The notes under the pieces: generated by a model
Database searches by the model: none
What the model saw: the letters and a program-made list of their open reading frames with translations, nothing else
What the model was told of the DNA's origin: nothing
Translations under genes and position numbers: made by a program
NCBI GenBank assembly: GCA_964452355.1
Contig: CAYVKV010000009.1
Location: 1-37,517, forward strand
Direction: 5' to 3'
DNA length: 37,517 nucleotides
From: UBA1450 sp964452355
GTDB lineage: Bacteria > Patescibacteriota > Microgenomatia > UBA1406 > GWC2-37-13
In this document: in pieces, positions 16,740 to 25,098 of the stretch
Numbering within the stretch: the stretch's first letter is position 1
Layout: each line of letters begins with the position of its first letter

Positions 16740-17441
16740 ATGAATATCACATCAGACCAACTATTCCCCGTGCTCCTTTGGGTTCCAATTGTGAGCTTAT
16801 TTATCAACTTTTTTCTTATCACATTTCTTATTGTGATTATTCAAAAAGGCAAACTAAAACCGAAAGAGCAACAAGAGATTGAAAAGCAAATGATGGAAAC
16901 GATAAAACAAGCAGAACAACGTACAACCGAAATTATTGAAGACGCCACAAACAAAGCAAAAGCAATCGTCAAACAAGCTCAGGGAACAAAACAAATTCTT
17001 GATGAAAAGATTGACAAGATGGTCACTGACACGACAGATATTGCTCAAAATGAACTTGACTCTGAAAAAGCCACGATCGTAACAAAATTTAAAGAAAGCT
17101 ATTCTGGACTTGTGCAAGAGTTTGAAGGTGAAACACAGTCCTTGATGGCAGCTCTCCAACATGATTCGCGTGAAATAAGAAAGTCGTTTAGTAATTCGGT
17201 TCAAAAATCAACCATTGATGTCTTGAAAAATTTGAAAGACACCGCACAAGAACAAATCATTAATGTTGACAAGGAGATCAGAGACTACAGAACTACAACC
17301 TTTAAAAAGATTGATGATCATGCAAATAGCATTATCAAACAAATTGTGACCGAATACTTCAATACGGAACTTACGAATAAAAACCAAGAATCAATTCTCA
17401 CAAAAACGTTTGAAAAATTTAAAGACCAAATTCACCACTAA
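16740..17441 (+). CDS. atpF: F-ATPase subunit b-like stator protein
   Basis: This 233-residue protein has one N-terminal membrane helix (about 9-36) followed by a long charged, mostly helical region with heptad character, as in the peripheral-stalk subunit b that ties F1 to the membrane. It is longer than the usual 156-170 residues, mostly through an extended middle coiled coil (about 75-190). It is assigned mainly on architecture and on its place directly before delta. No single motif proves it. There is no subunit a gene for its membrane helix to pair with, so its membrane partner is unclear. Confidence 0.75.
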   Translation: MNITSDQLFPVLLWVPIVSLFINFFLITFLIVIIQKGKLKPKEQQEIEKQMMETIKQAEQRTTEIIEDATNKAKAIVKQAQGTKQILDEKIDKMVTDTTDIAQNELDSEKATIVTKFKESYSGLVQEFEGETQSLMAALQHDSREIRKSFSNSVQKSTIDVLKNLKDTAQEQIINVDKEIRDYRTTTFKKIDDHANSIIKQIVTEYFNTELTNKNQESILTKTFEKFKDQIHH

Positions 17442-17444
17442 ATC

Positions 17445-17924
17445 ATGGAAAAAATTGATTTGTATGCACAAATACTCAAAGAACTCTACACAACCCGTCA
17501 AAGCAATCTGCTAATCGATGCCCTCGGACATGCAATCGATTCAACGTACGATGCCAAAACTAGTATTTATGACGTTCTCCGATCTGTCCTTCCATTTGAT
17601 CAATATGATACGATCGTAGAAATTGCAAAAGAATCACTCATTGATCTCAGCAACAATTCCCAGGCTCAAACATTTTTATCAGACTTAATCACCATTCTTA
17701 AAGAGCTCCCCACAGCAGACTTGACCTTGGCGTATAGTCCAACCTATGAACAACTTCGTTCCTTTTCAAATTGGTGGAGAAGAAATTCTCAGCCGTACAT
17801 CCTTCTGAATATTACAATAAACAAAGAGCTCATTGCCGGAGCAATAATTGGATACGATGGAATCATGCAGGATTATTCTCTTCATAAAGTTCTAGGAACA
17901 TATATCGAGGAGAAACGTGAATAA
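17445..17924 (+). CDS. atpH: F-ATPase subunit delta
   Basis: This 159-residue protein is slightly shorter than typical delta (about 177). The N-terminal helical part (YAQILKELY) resembles the delta bundle that binds the top of the alpha subunits. The C-terminal INKELIAGAIIGYDGIMQDYSLHKVL matches the family signature L-I-G-G-x-x-x-x-x-x-x-x-x-D-x-S. It begins 3 nt after the b stop, implying translational coupling. Delta links the peripheral stalk to F1, so its retention argues for a working stator and real rotation rather than a bare hexamer. Confidence 0.82.
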   Translation: MEKIDLYAQILKELYTTRQSNLLIDALGHAIDSTYDAKTSIYDVLRSVLPFDQYDTIVEIAKESLIDLSNNSQAQTFLSDLITILKELPTADLTLAYSPTYEQLRSFSNWWRRNSQPYILLNITINKELIAGAIIGYDGIMQDYSLHKVLGTYIEEKRE

Positions 17925-17947
17925 AATAACAAACCATTGCATATCAT

Positions 17948-19420
17948 ATGAACAGTTTTGAAAAATTTCTTCAATCAACGGGCGTGTATGGAACCGTACA
18001 GGAGGTTAAACACCCAATTATATATATTAAAGGTCTTCCTCTCGTGCATCCAAATGAAACAATTATATTTGAAGATGGACAAAGAGGTCAAGTGATGGAT
18101 ATTGAACAAGATGAAGTACGAGCGTTGCTTTTTTCCAATACCTCGATCGGTATCGGATCAAAAGTCACCAGAACCAATATCCAATTTCAAGTTTCGGTCG
18201 GAGACATGGTTCTCGGACAGACAATTGACCCATTAGGTCTTCAGACTGAAATAACGGTTCAACCAGAAGATCTGGAATATCGAGATGTTTTTATCCCCGC
18301 CCCTGGTATGGAAACACGAAGCAAAATAAACACTCCATTTATTACGGGTATGACAAAAGTTGATCTACTGCTCCCTCTTGGAAAGGGTCAGCGAGAACTC
18401 ATACTTGGCGACGTGAAAACCGGCAAAACGTCACTCGTGCTATCAATTTTACAGAATCAGTTGATGTTACCTGATACTGTCGCAATTTACGCTGCAATTG
18501 GAAAAAGACGAAGTGAAATTAAACAGCTCAGTCAAAGATTTCAAGAAAATGGCATGTCAGATAAACTTGCTATTATTGCATCGTCTTCTTCTGATGCGCC
18601 AAGTATTCATTACTTGACACCATACGTTGCAATGACACATGCTGAATTCTTTCGTGATAAGGGGTTGAATGTTGTTATCATACTCGATGATTTATCAACC
18701 CATGCTCAAAGTTATCGAGAAATTTCACTCCTCAGTCAAAGATTTCCTGGGCGCGACTCCTATCCGGGAGATATTTTTTATGCCCACGCCAGCTTACTTG
18801 AACGTGCAGGTAATTTTCATCATCCAGAAAAAGGGACTGTCTCTATCACGTGCTTGCCGGTTGCAACAACCGTTGAAGGAGATCTCGCCGGATATATTTC
18901 GACTAATCTCATGGGTATGACTGACGGTCATATTCTTTTTGATGCTGATATTTACAATAAAGGCTCACGTCCGGCAATAAATATTCCTCTGTCGGTCACT
19001 CGTGTTGGGCGACAAACACAAAACGATTTATTGCGTAAGATTACTCTTGAGATATTGTCTGTCTTATCTCAGTATGAAAAAATTCAAAATATATCTCATT
19101 TAGGAAGTGAACTTTCCGATGATTCCAAACGACTTCTTGAAAAAGGAAGGGCCTTTCAGGTTATGCTTCATCAAGAACACCTGATTATTCCTCGAGAAAT
19201 TCAGATAGCATTCTTTGGAATCGTTTGGCTCAATATGTACGATCTCTCTACTCAAAAAGCATATGAAAAAATTCTTAATCTATTCTTATCGCTGTATGAA
19301 AATGAGGCGGTTCGAAATGAGTTAGTAAATATTACATCGATTGATTCATTACCACAGTTTTTAATCCAAATGAAACAAAATAAATTAATTCAAGCAATAT
19401 GCAAACAAAAGACATTGTAG
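17948..19420 (+). CDS. atpA: F1-ATPase subunit alpha
   Basis: This 490-residue non-catalytic nucleotide-binding subunit has PLGKGQRELILGDVKTGKT (143-161), with a P-loop ending in Lys160-Thr161. The usual GDRQTGKT is changed to GDVKTGKT. Walker B is VVIILDD near 242-248. SVTRVG carries Arg352, the equivalent of the arginine that reaches the beta catalytic site. The N-terminus before the beta-barrel is only about 10-15 residues, against about 25 in canonical alpha, so contact with delta may differ. The gene overlaps the gamma gene by 22 nt. No Shine-Dalgarno sequence is seen. Confidence 0.95.
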   Translation: MNSFEKFLQSTGVYGTVQEVKHPIIYIKGLPLVHPNETIIFEDGQRGQVMDIEQDEVRALLFSNTSIGIGSKVTRTNIQFQVSVGDMVLGQTIDPLGLQTEITVQPEDLEYRDVFIPAPGMETRSKINTPFITGMTKVDLLLPLGKGQRELILGDVKTGKTSLVLSILQNQLMLPDTVAIYAAIGKRRSEIKQLSQRFQENGMSDKLAIIASSSSDAPSIHYLTPYVAMTHAEFFRDKGLNVVIILDDLSTHAQSYREISLLSQRFPGRDSYPGDIFYAHASLLERAGNFHHPEKGTVSITCLPVATTVEGDLAGYISTNLMGMTDGHILFDADIYNKGSRPAINIPLSVTRVGRQTQNDLLRKITLEILSVLSQYEKIQNISHLGSELSDDSKRLLEKGRAFQVMLHQEHLIIPREIQIAFFGIVWLNMYDLSTQKAYEKILNLFLSLYENEAVRNELVNITSIDSLPQFLIQMKQNKLIQAICKQKTL

Positions 19421-20259
19421 AGGATCAAAAATTCATGATGGTACTCCAAACAATCGCGACCGCCTATCAGGACATCTCGGTCATGAAAATGAAAGAAACG
19501 CGCGGTTTTATCGATCATGCGCGATTGTTTGTAAATATGCTTAAAGATATATTTGAATCGCTAAAATACTCTCATCCCCTCCTCAATCGTCTCGAAGTTG
19601 ACGCAGCGGCCAAAAAGCCCCTGGCAAAAGTCCTCATTACCGCAAACACAAAATTTCATGGAGATATTTTGAGGCGGATATTCGAAACATTTCTCAAAGA
19701 CCATAATGAAGAAGGTGATATCTTCCTTATCGGAAAAATAGGAAAAGATTTACTTCGTGAATACGGGCAAAAAGACGAAGTCAAGTTATTTGATGTATCA
19801 GATATCAATATGAAAATGAGCGACTTAAAACCACTGATCTATTATCTCCTTCAATATAAAAAAATATATGTTTATCACGCCAAGTTCCAAAGTATCGTAA
19901 CACAGGAACCTGAAGTATCGGAGCTCACTAATATCAATAAACTCCTTGAAGAAGAGCTTGAAGCCGAGAAAGATGAGCGGAATCTTAAAGAAGCACCGCC
20001 AACGTATTTATTTGAACCTTCCGGTGAAAAGATCGTATCTTTTCTCAACAATAACGTCATCATCTCTCTTATGAGACAAGCAGTTCTTGAAACACAACTT
20101 GCCCGATTTGCATCACGGCTAAAAGCCATGGATGCACTCCTCGTCAAAATCGACGGAAATATGAAAAACCTTCATAAACAAAGCCGAAAAATTAAACACG
20201 ATATAAGTAACAAAAAACAACTCGAGCGCATATCGGGAATGGTATTTTGGCTACAATAG
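19399..20259 (+). CDS. atpG: F1-ATPase subunit gamma (divergent)
   Basis: This 286-residue protein has the usual length of gamma. Its C-terminal helix (from about ETQLARFASRLKAMDALL to the end) follows the family pattern E-x-x-x-R-x-x-A-M-x-x-A, with the shaft-forming helix after it. The N-terminal helix (ATAYQDISVMKMKE) parallels the I-T-x-A-M-x-M-V-A region. The central Rossmann-like domain is weakly conserved, and a charged insertion EEELEAEKDERNLKEA lies near residues 184-199. Its place between alpha and beta supports the call. It would be the rotating shaft that contacts the polar loops of the c-like ring. Confidence 0.85.
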   Translation: MQTKDIVEDQKFMMVLQTIATAYQDISVMKMKETRGFIDHARLFVNMLKDIFESLKYSHPLLNRLEVDAAAKKPLAKVLITANTKFHGDILRRIFETFLKDHNEEGDIFLIGKIGKDLLREYGQKDEVKLFDVSDINMKMSDLKPLIYYLLQYKKIYVYHAKFQSIVTQEPEVSELTNINKLLEEELEAEKDERNLKEAPPTYLFEPSGEKIVSFLNNNVIISLMRQAVLETQLARFASRLKAMDALLVKIDGNMKNLHKQSRKIKHDISNKKQLERISGMVFWLQ

Positions 20260-20291
20260 CTTTTAATGATTTCCAGTAGAATAAATAATAT

Positions 20292-21662
20292 ATGAAAAAA
20301 AAGGGATCAATTATTTCAATAAAGGGTCAAATCGTAGAAGTTGCCTTCTATGACAATCCACCCAAGAGATACGACTTGTATATTATGGAGGAAAATCCCA
20401 AAGCAATTCTTGAAGTGTATACCTCAGCTTCGCCCCGATCAGTATATTGTTTATCTCTCACTCAAACGCATTATTTTTATAAAGGTGCCGTTGTTATCAA
20501 TACAGAAAATACTCTGACCATTCCCGTGGGGAAACAGGTCTTGGGACGAGCAATGAATGTCTTTGGAGAGCCTATTGATGGAAAAGAAAATTTTAATCTT
20601 GATGAAACATACTCAATTTTTGCAAATGATAAAAATCCCTCAAATATCGCAGTCTCAAAAGAGATCCTTGAAACAGGAATAAAAATTGTTGATTTTTTCA
20701 CTCCACTCATAAAGGGTGGAAAAATTGGACTGTTTGGCGGAGCCGGCGTAGGTAAAACAGTATTACTGACTGAGATTATTCACAATATCAGCATCAAACA
20801 TAAAGACTCTCATGTATCGGTATTTTCAGGAATCGGCGAACGAAGTCGTGAAGGTCAGGAACTCTACGAAGCACTTGGCGAAACAGGAGTATTATCATCG
20901 GTTGCGCTCATTTATGGGGAAATGAGCAAAAATCCTGCAGTTAGATACCGAACTGGTTTTGCTGGCGTCGCTCTTGCTGAGTATTTCCGAGATAAGATGA
21001 AAAAAAATGTGCTTTTTTTTGTTGATAATATGTACCGATTTGCGCAAGCTGGATATGAACTTGGCACACTTATGAGCCAGATCCCCTCTGAAGGTGGGTA
21101 TCAACCCACGCTTGCATCTGATATGGCACATATCCATGAGCGTCTCTATTCAACGTCTGAGAGTGAAGTAACGACGTTTGAAACCATATATGTGCCGGCT
21201 GACGATATCACTGATCCCGGTGTACAAGCAGCCCTCCCCTATCTTGATGCACGAGTCGTCCTTTCTCGATGGATTTACCAAGAAGGACGTTTTCCCGCAA
21301 TCGACACTCTTCTTTCAAACTCGAGCGCACTTAATCCTGAAATCATCGGAGAAAGACACTACAATGTATACCTTAAAACTCAATCTCTCCTAAAAGAATC
21401 GGTAAATTTAGAAAAAATTGCATCTCTTATCGGGGTCTCAGAACTGTCAAAAGAAAATCAAACAATGTATAAGCGATCTCAAATTGTAAAAAATTACATG
21501 ACACAAAAATTTGTGACGGCATCTGGCGAAAAATTAGAGAAAAGCTCATACGTCGAACTTTCTGAAACGATAAATGATGTTGAATCCATTCATAAAGGAG
21601 AATACGACAGCATGTCACCGGAACAATTTCTTTATATTCAAACCTTAGCAGACTTAAAATAG
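20292..21662 (+). CDS. atpD: F1-ATPase subunit beta
   Basis: This 456-residue catalytic subunit has the P-loop GGAGVGKT at 149-156 and the catalytic glutamate Glu183 in GIGERSREG. Walker B is LFFVDNMYRFAQAG (Asp245), and SEGGYQPTLA (266-275) and YVPADDITDP (300-309) follow. All residues needed for ATP hydrolysis are present. The DELSEED lever loop that pushes gamma is altered to SELSKEN (383-389), with less negative charge. The C-terminus has an extra tail after QKFVTASGEK. A TAGAAT 9 nt before the ATG may be an internal promoter. It is clearly F-type, not a flagellar or Rho homologue. Confidence 0.96.
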   Translation: MKKKGSIISIKGQIVEVAFYDNPPKRYDLYIMEENPKAILEVYTSASPRSVYCLSLTQTHYFYKGAVVINTENTLTIPVGKQVLGRAMNVFGEPIDGKENFNLDETYSIFANDKNPSNIAVSKEILETGIKIVDFFTPLIKGGKIGLFGGAGVGKTVLLTEIIHNISIKHKDSHVSVFSGIGERSREGQELYEALGETGVLSSVALIYGEMSKNPAVRYRTGFAGVALAEYFRDKMKKNVLFFVDNMYRFAQAGYELGTLMSQIPSEGGYQPTLASDMAHIHERLYSTSESEVTTFETIYVPADDITDPGVQAALPYLDARVVLSRWIYQEGRFPAIDTLLSNSSALNPEIIGERHYNVYLKTQSLLKESVNLEKIASLIGVSELSKENQTMYKRSQIVKNYMTQKFVTASGEKLEKSSYVELSETINDVESIHKGEYDSMSPEQFLYIQTLADLK

Positions 21663-21690
21663 AGACGTTGATCGCTTCATTTATATACCT

Positions 21691-21996
21691 ATGGCAGATA
21701 AAACAATTAATCTCTTAATGATGACTCCGGAGAGAAAGATATTTGAAGGTCAGGTCTTATCAATAAGCTGCAAAAATGAACTTGGGAAGCTTGATATACT
21801 GCCTGAACATAGTAATTTCATGTCAATGATTGTGGAAGAAATCGTCATTAGAGATCTCTTGGGAAAAGAAAAAAAAATACCGGTTGAGCAAGCCATTATT
21901 CAAGTTTTGAAGGATTCGGTAGTAATACTTATAAATATTAGCGTTTCAGAAAATGACTTGGTACTCAAGGCTATTATGGAACAATTTCAGAGCTAG
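21691..21996 (+). CDS. atpC: F1-ATPase subunit epsilon, N-terminal domain only
   Basis: This 101-residue protein matches the beta-sandwich domain of epsilon: MTPERKIFEGQVLSI, then GKLDILPEHSNFMSMI (canonical G-x-x-G-I-L-P-x-H-x-x), then a strand-rich end. The C-terminal two-helix domain that inhibits ATP hydrolysis in many bacteria is missing (usual length 130-140). A hydrolysing motor would not need that brake. The final gene of the operon, its stop codon overlaps the stop of the convergent P-type ATPase within CTAG. Confidence 0.85.
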   Translation: MADKTINLLMMTPERKIFEGQVLSISCKNELGKLDILPEHSNFMSMIVEEIVIRDLLGKEKKIPVEQAIIQVLKDSVVILINISVSENDLVLKAIMEQFQS

Positions 21997-24530
21997 CTTC
22001 TCTTCAGAATCAATCTCCCCATCCATAGTATTCCCAAAATTGATCCGGACGCCAACAAATATATCCCAAACTCTCCAATCTGCAAAATCTGCACACGAAA
22101 TACCTGGGAGAGGAATGATGATCGAACAATCATAAATTGAATGATAATTGGTGCCGCAACGGTGAACACAAAAATCGGAGGTACCAATGTTTTTAACATT
22201 TGCTCTGTTCTGTGCGAAAACCAAATATCTATGAAAATAAATGCTTGTATTATTGCAAGAACAGTAAACGCCACAGTTTGAGGATCGCCGCCGAAAATAC
22301 CCGTTTTTCCTGCAAGTAACTTATAGGTAATAATAACAATCATCGCCACTGTAAAACCGACTAGACTGACATATCCAATATCTTTTCGTTTCAAAATCAC
22401 CATTGCGCGATCTGGTTTTTGCTGCATAACATGCGAATTTTTCGGAGTAAAAGCCATGGCAAGTGCCGGTACCCCATCCGAAACCAGATTGATATACAGA
22501 AGCTGAATGGGAAGGAGTAATGGAGGGAACCCAAGAAGTAATCCAATAACAATAGCTAAGCCTTCTGATAAATTTCCCGTCAGCAAATATTTGATCGAGT
22601 TTTTCAAACGAACCACAATATTCCTCCCCTCTTCCACTGCGTTTACAATGGTCGCAAAATTATCGTCAAGAATGACCATATCCGCAACCTCTCGTGCGAC
22701 ATCAGTCCCGACTTTACCCATTGCTACCCCAACATTTGCTTGCTTGAGCGCAACTGCATCATTGACGCCATCGCCGGTCACCGTCACAATCTCGCCAAGT
22801 TTTTGATACAAAGAAACAATCCGACTCTTGTGGAATGGTGTTGTACGAGCAAATATTTTTGTATTCGGTAGGAGACGCATCAATTCCTCATCCGAATAGG
22901 CGTCTATCTGCTCTCCTTTAAGAATAGCGTCGCCCACTTTTAATAGCCCAGCTGCAGTACCTATTGCTTCGGCTGTATTTTCATTGTCTCCGGTGATCAT
23001 GACTACGGTTATTCCCGCGTTATGTGCCCGTCGTATAGCATCTTTTGCCTCGGGACGAAGTGGATCATGAATAGCTACGAGACCCAAAAATACTTGGTTT
23101 CTTTGTTTGTGGATATCAGACTCTCCCTTCATATATGACATAGCTAAGACTCGAAAACCGGCCTTTGCCCACTCATTACTCAATGCGTGTACATCTTCTT
23201 TCATTTGTGTCGTAAAAATCGATTCCGTTTGACCCGATAAAATATGAGAAGATATTTCCAGTATCGCATGAGGTGCACCTTTTGAGTATGTATAGGTAAC
23301 ATGTTCTTTTTCAACCACCACGGTCATACGTTTGGTTACCGCATCAAAAGATTGTTCGTCAAGTACGGCAAATTCTTTTCGAACAAAATCAACTTCAATG
23401 CCAAGCTTTTTAGCAAGCATCAGCAGGGCTCCCTCTGTGGGGTCGCCGAGAACATCAAATGCACGTCCGTGATCGTGTACCTCAACGAGTGAAGCTGTTG
23501 AGCAAAGTATGCCATCATAGATCATCTGAGACAATGCGGCATGCCCTAAATGATCCGATCGCATCAAATCGGAAACCTCATATTCAGCCTCATCAAACCA
23601 CACCTTTTTTACATCCATCTTGTTTTCGGTCAGCGTTCCCGTCTTGTCTGTTGCAATAAGAGTTGTATTTCCCAGTGCTTCAATTGCAGCAAGCTTTCGA
23701 ATGACCGCATTTCGTTTTGCCATATGCTTTACCCCGATTGAAAGAATTACCGTCATGACCGCAGGAAGACTCTCAGGGACAACGGCAACAGCAAGTGAGA
23801 TTGCCAGGAGAAATGAAGGAAACGTACCATGCCCTTGCAGCGCCGAAAGAACAAAAACAAACAGGGATATAATAATTCCGGCAAGACCTACGATCTCAGT
23901 AAGATGAGCAAGTTTTTTTTGAAGTGGCGTTTGAGAATGTTCAACGGTTGATAGTTCGGCCGCAATCATCCCAAATTTCGTTTTCATACCAATCTGCGTG
24001 ATAATAGCTTGCGCTCGCCCTTTGGCAACAATGGTACCCATGTACAGCATGTCATCTTTACTTTTCACGACCGAAAAAGATTCTCCTGTGAGAGATGCTT
24101 CATTTATCTCAAGATTGTGAGCTTCGACGATTTTTGCATCCGCAGGGATCTTTACACCCTCCTCAACTATGATGAGGTCTCCAGGAACCAACTGCTTACT
24201 ATCAATTTCCTGCTCTTTTCCATCACGAATAACTCTGATTGAACTTACTGACAACTGATTGAGCGCCGCAACTGCCTGATCCGCCTTAAACTCTTGAAAC
24301 ATTCCAAACCCCGCATTGATCAAAATAATAATCAAAATCAATGACCCATCAAGAATTTCTCCAATCGCAAACGACAGAATCGCAGCAATCAATAGAAGAA
24401 TAATCAAGAAGCTTGAAATCTGAGCGATAAATTTTTTGATCCACGAAATCCTTCGCGTATTTTCAATTATGTTTCGTCCGTATTCTTTCTGTAGTTTATG
24501 CGCTTCAACGGTCGTAATTCCTTTGGACAT
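21993..24530 (-). CDS. P-type cation-transporting ATPase (Ca2+ type, P2)
   Basis: This is an 845-residue ion pump. In order it has an N-terminal cation-ATPase domain, the actuator TGES loop (EASLTGESFSV), the M4 motif VVPESLPAVMT, the phosphorylation site DKTGTLT, the nucleotide-binding domain (KGAPHAIL, DPLRPEAKDAI), the hinge TGDGVNDAVALKQANVGVAMG and six C-terminal membrane helices. In M6 the motif NLVSDGVPALAM carries the N..D pair of Ca2+ pumps of the SERCA/PMR1 group. M4 has PES where SERCA has PEG. It probably exports Ca2+ (or Mn2+). It is not obviously linked to the F1 operon apart from convergence. Confidence 0.92.
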   Translation of the reverse strand: MSKGITTVEAHKLQKEYGRNIIENTRRISWIKKFIAQISSFLIILLLIAAILSFAIGEILDGSLILIIILINAGFGMFQEFKADQAVAALNQLSVSSIRVIRDGKEQEIDSKQLVPGDLIIVEEGVKIPADAKIVEAHNLEINEASLTGESFSVVKSKDDMLYMGTIVAKGRAQAIITQIGMKTKFGMIAAELSTVEHSQTPLQKKLAHLTEIVGLAGIIISLFVFVLSALQGHGTFPSFLLAISLAVAVVPESLPAVMTVILSIGVKHMAKRNAVIRKLAAIEALGNTTLIATDKTGTLTENKMDVKKVWFDEAEYEVSDLMRSDHLGHAALSQMIYDGILCSTASLVEVHDHGRAFDVLGDPTEGALLMLAKKLGIEVDFVRKEFAVLDEQSFDAVTKRMTVVVEKEHVTYTYSKGAPHAILEISSHILSGQTESIFTTQMKEDVHALSNEWAKAGFRVLAMSYMKGESDIHKQRNQVFLGLVAIHDPLRPEAKDAIRRAHNAGITVVMITGDNENTAEAIGTAAGLLKVGDAILKGEQIDAYSDEELMRLLPNTKIFARTTPFHKSRIVSLYQKLGEIVTVTGDGVNDAVALKQANVGVAMGKVGTDVAREVADMVILDDNFATIVNAVEEGRNIVVRLKNSIKYLLTGNLSEGLAIVIGLLLGFPPLLLPIQLLYINLVSDGVPALAMAFTPKNSHVMQQKPDRAMVILKRKDIGYVSLVGFTVAMIVIITYKLLAGKTGIFGGDPQTVAFTVLAIIQAFIFIDIWFSHRTEQMLKTLVPPIFVFTVAAPIIIQFMIVRSSFLSQVFRVQILQIGEFGIYLLASGSILGILWMGRLILKRS

Positions 24531-24557
24531 GTGTATTAAATAAATCGTTAACCGCTA

Positions 24558-25037
24558 TCATTTCGAATGTTTCAGCTCTTTGAGAGCTTTCATCATTATG
24601 TTAAGGATGTCTTCGATCATTCCAAGGGCTTCGTCGTAGGTAATTCGCTTGAGATTATGTGGATAATAATGAATCACTTGATTTCTTCCTTCGTTCCAAA
24701 TATGCCACATCTCCTGAGCAAGATCATCGGTTGTTTGTTGTCGGATTTTTGCATAGATCGACTTTTCAGCAAGCCGTCCAATCATATGGGGAGAAAGGTA
24801 TTTTCCCACACGAAAATGATCTGAAATATAATCGATGTGTGAAATAAATCCAATATCCAAAAAGAGTTGTTTTAAATACCCCTCGTATGCTTTTGAATAC
24901 GGGAACACAATGAATGAATAATCTTTGAATCGATGAGGTTTGATAATATCAATAAGATATTTGCCTTCTAAAATGAGATCTTTCTGTGTGACCGAAAGAT
25001 ACTGCCATATTTCATCTTTTTGAATCAAGGTAAGCAT
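24558..25037 (-). CDS. HEPN-like small protein, possible RNase or toxin-family domain
   Basis: This 159-residue helical protein has GRNQVIHYYP (about 121-130), fitting the R-x4-6-H motif of HEPN RNases, and a conserved-looking FPYSKAYEGYLKQLF segment (about 45-59). Together these resemble the C-terminal Dmd-binding domain of RnlA-type toxins and related stand-alone HEPN proteins. That link is from pattern memory. No antitoxin partner or nucleotidyltransferase (MNT) gene is next to it. A minus-strand TATGAT lies 6 nt before the ATG, consistent with a leaderless gene. It may act in RNA cleavage or be a non-catalytic scaffold. Confidence 0.5.
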   Translation of the reverse strand: MLTLIQKDEIWQYLSVTQKDLILEGKYLIDIIKPHRFKDYSFIVFPYSKAYEGYLKQLFLDIGFISHIDYISDHFRVGKYLSPHMIGRLAEKSIYAKIRQQTTDDLAQEMWHIWNEGRNQVIHYYPHNLKRITYDEALGMIEDILNIMMKALKELKHSK

Positions 25038-25043
25038 ATATTC

Positions 25044-25092
25044 ATCATATCATTCCATCTCACTTCCCAACTTGGTAATTCACAGGTATAAT
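25044..25092. promoter_or_regulatory. Divergent -10 boxes (HEPN-like gene / membrane glycosyltransferase)
   Basis: The minus-strand TATGAT at 25044-25049 is 6 nt before the ATG at 25037. The plus-strand TATAAT at 25087-25092 is 6 nt before the ATG at 25099. Both repeat the leaderless spacing. Confidence 0.5.
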
Positions 25093-25098
25093 ACACAT

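Noticed and set aside
17948..19420. Flagellar/type III secretion ATPase or Rho instead of F1 alpha
   Set aside because: The alpha-specific SVTRVG arginine motif, the full b-delta-alpha-gamma-beta-epsilon order and the paired beta subunit identify F1.
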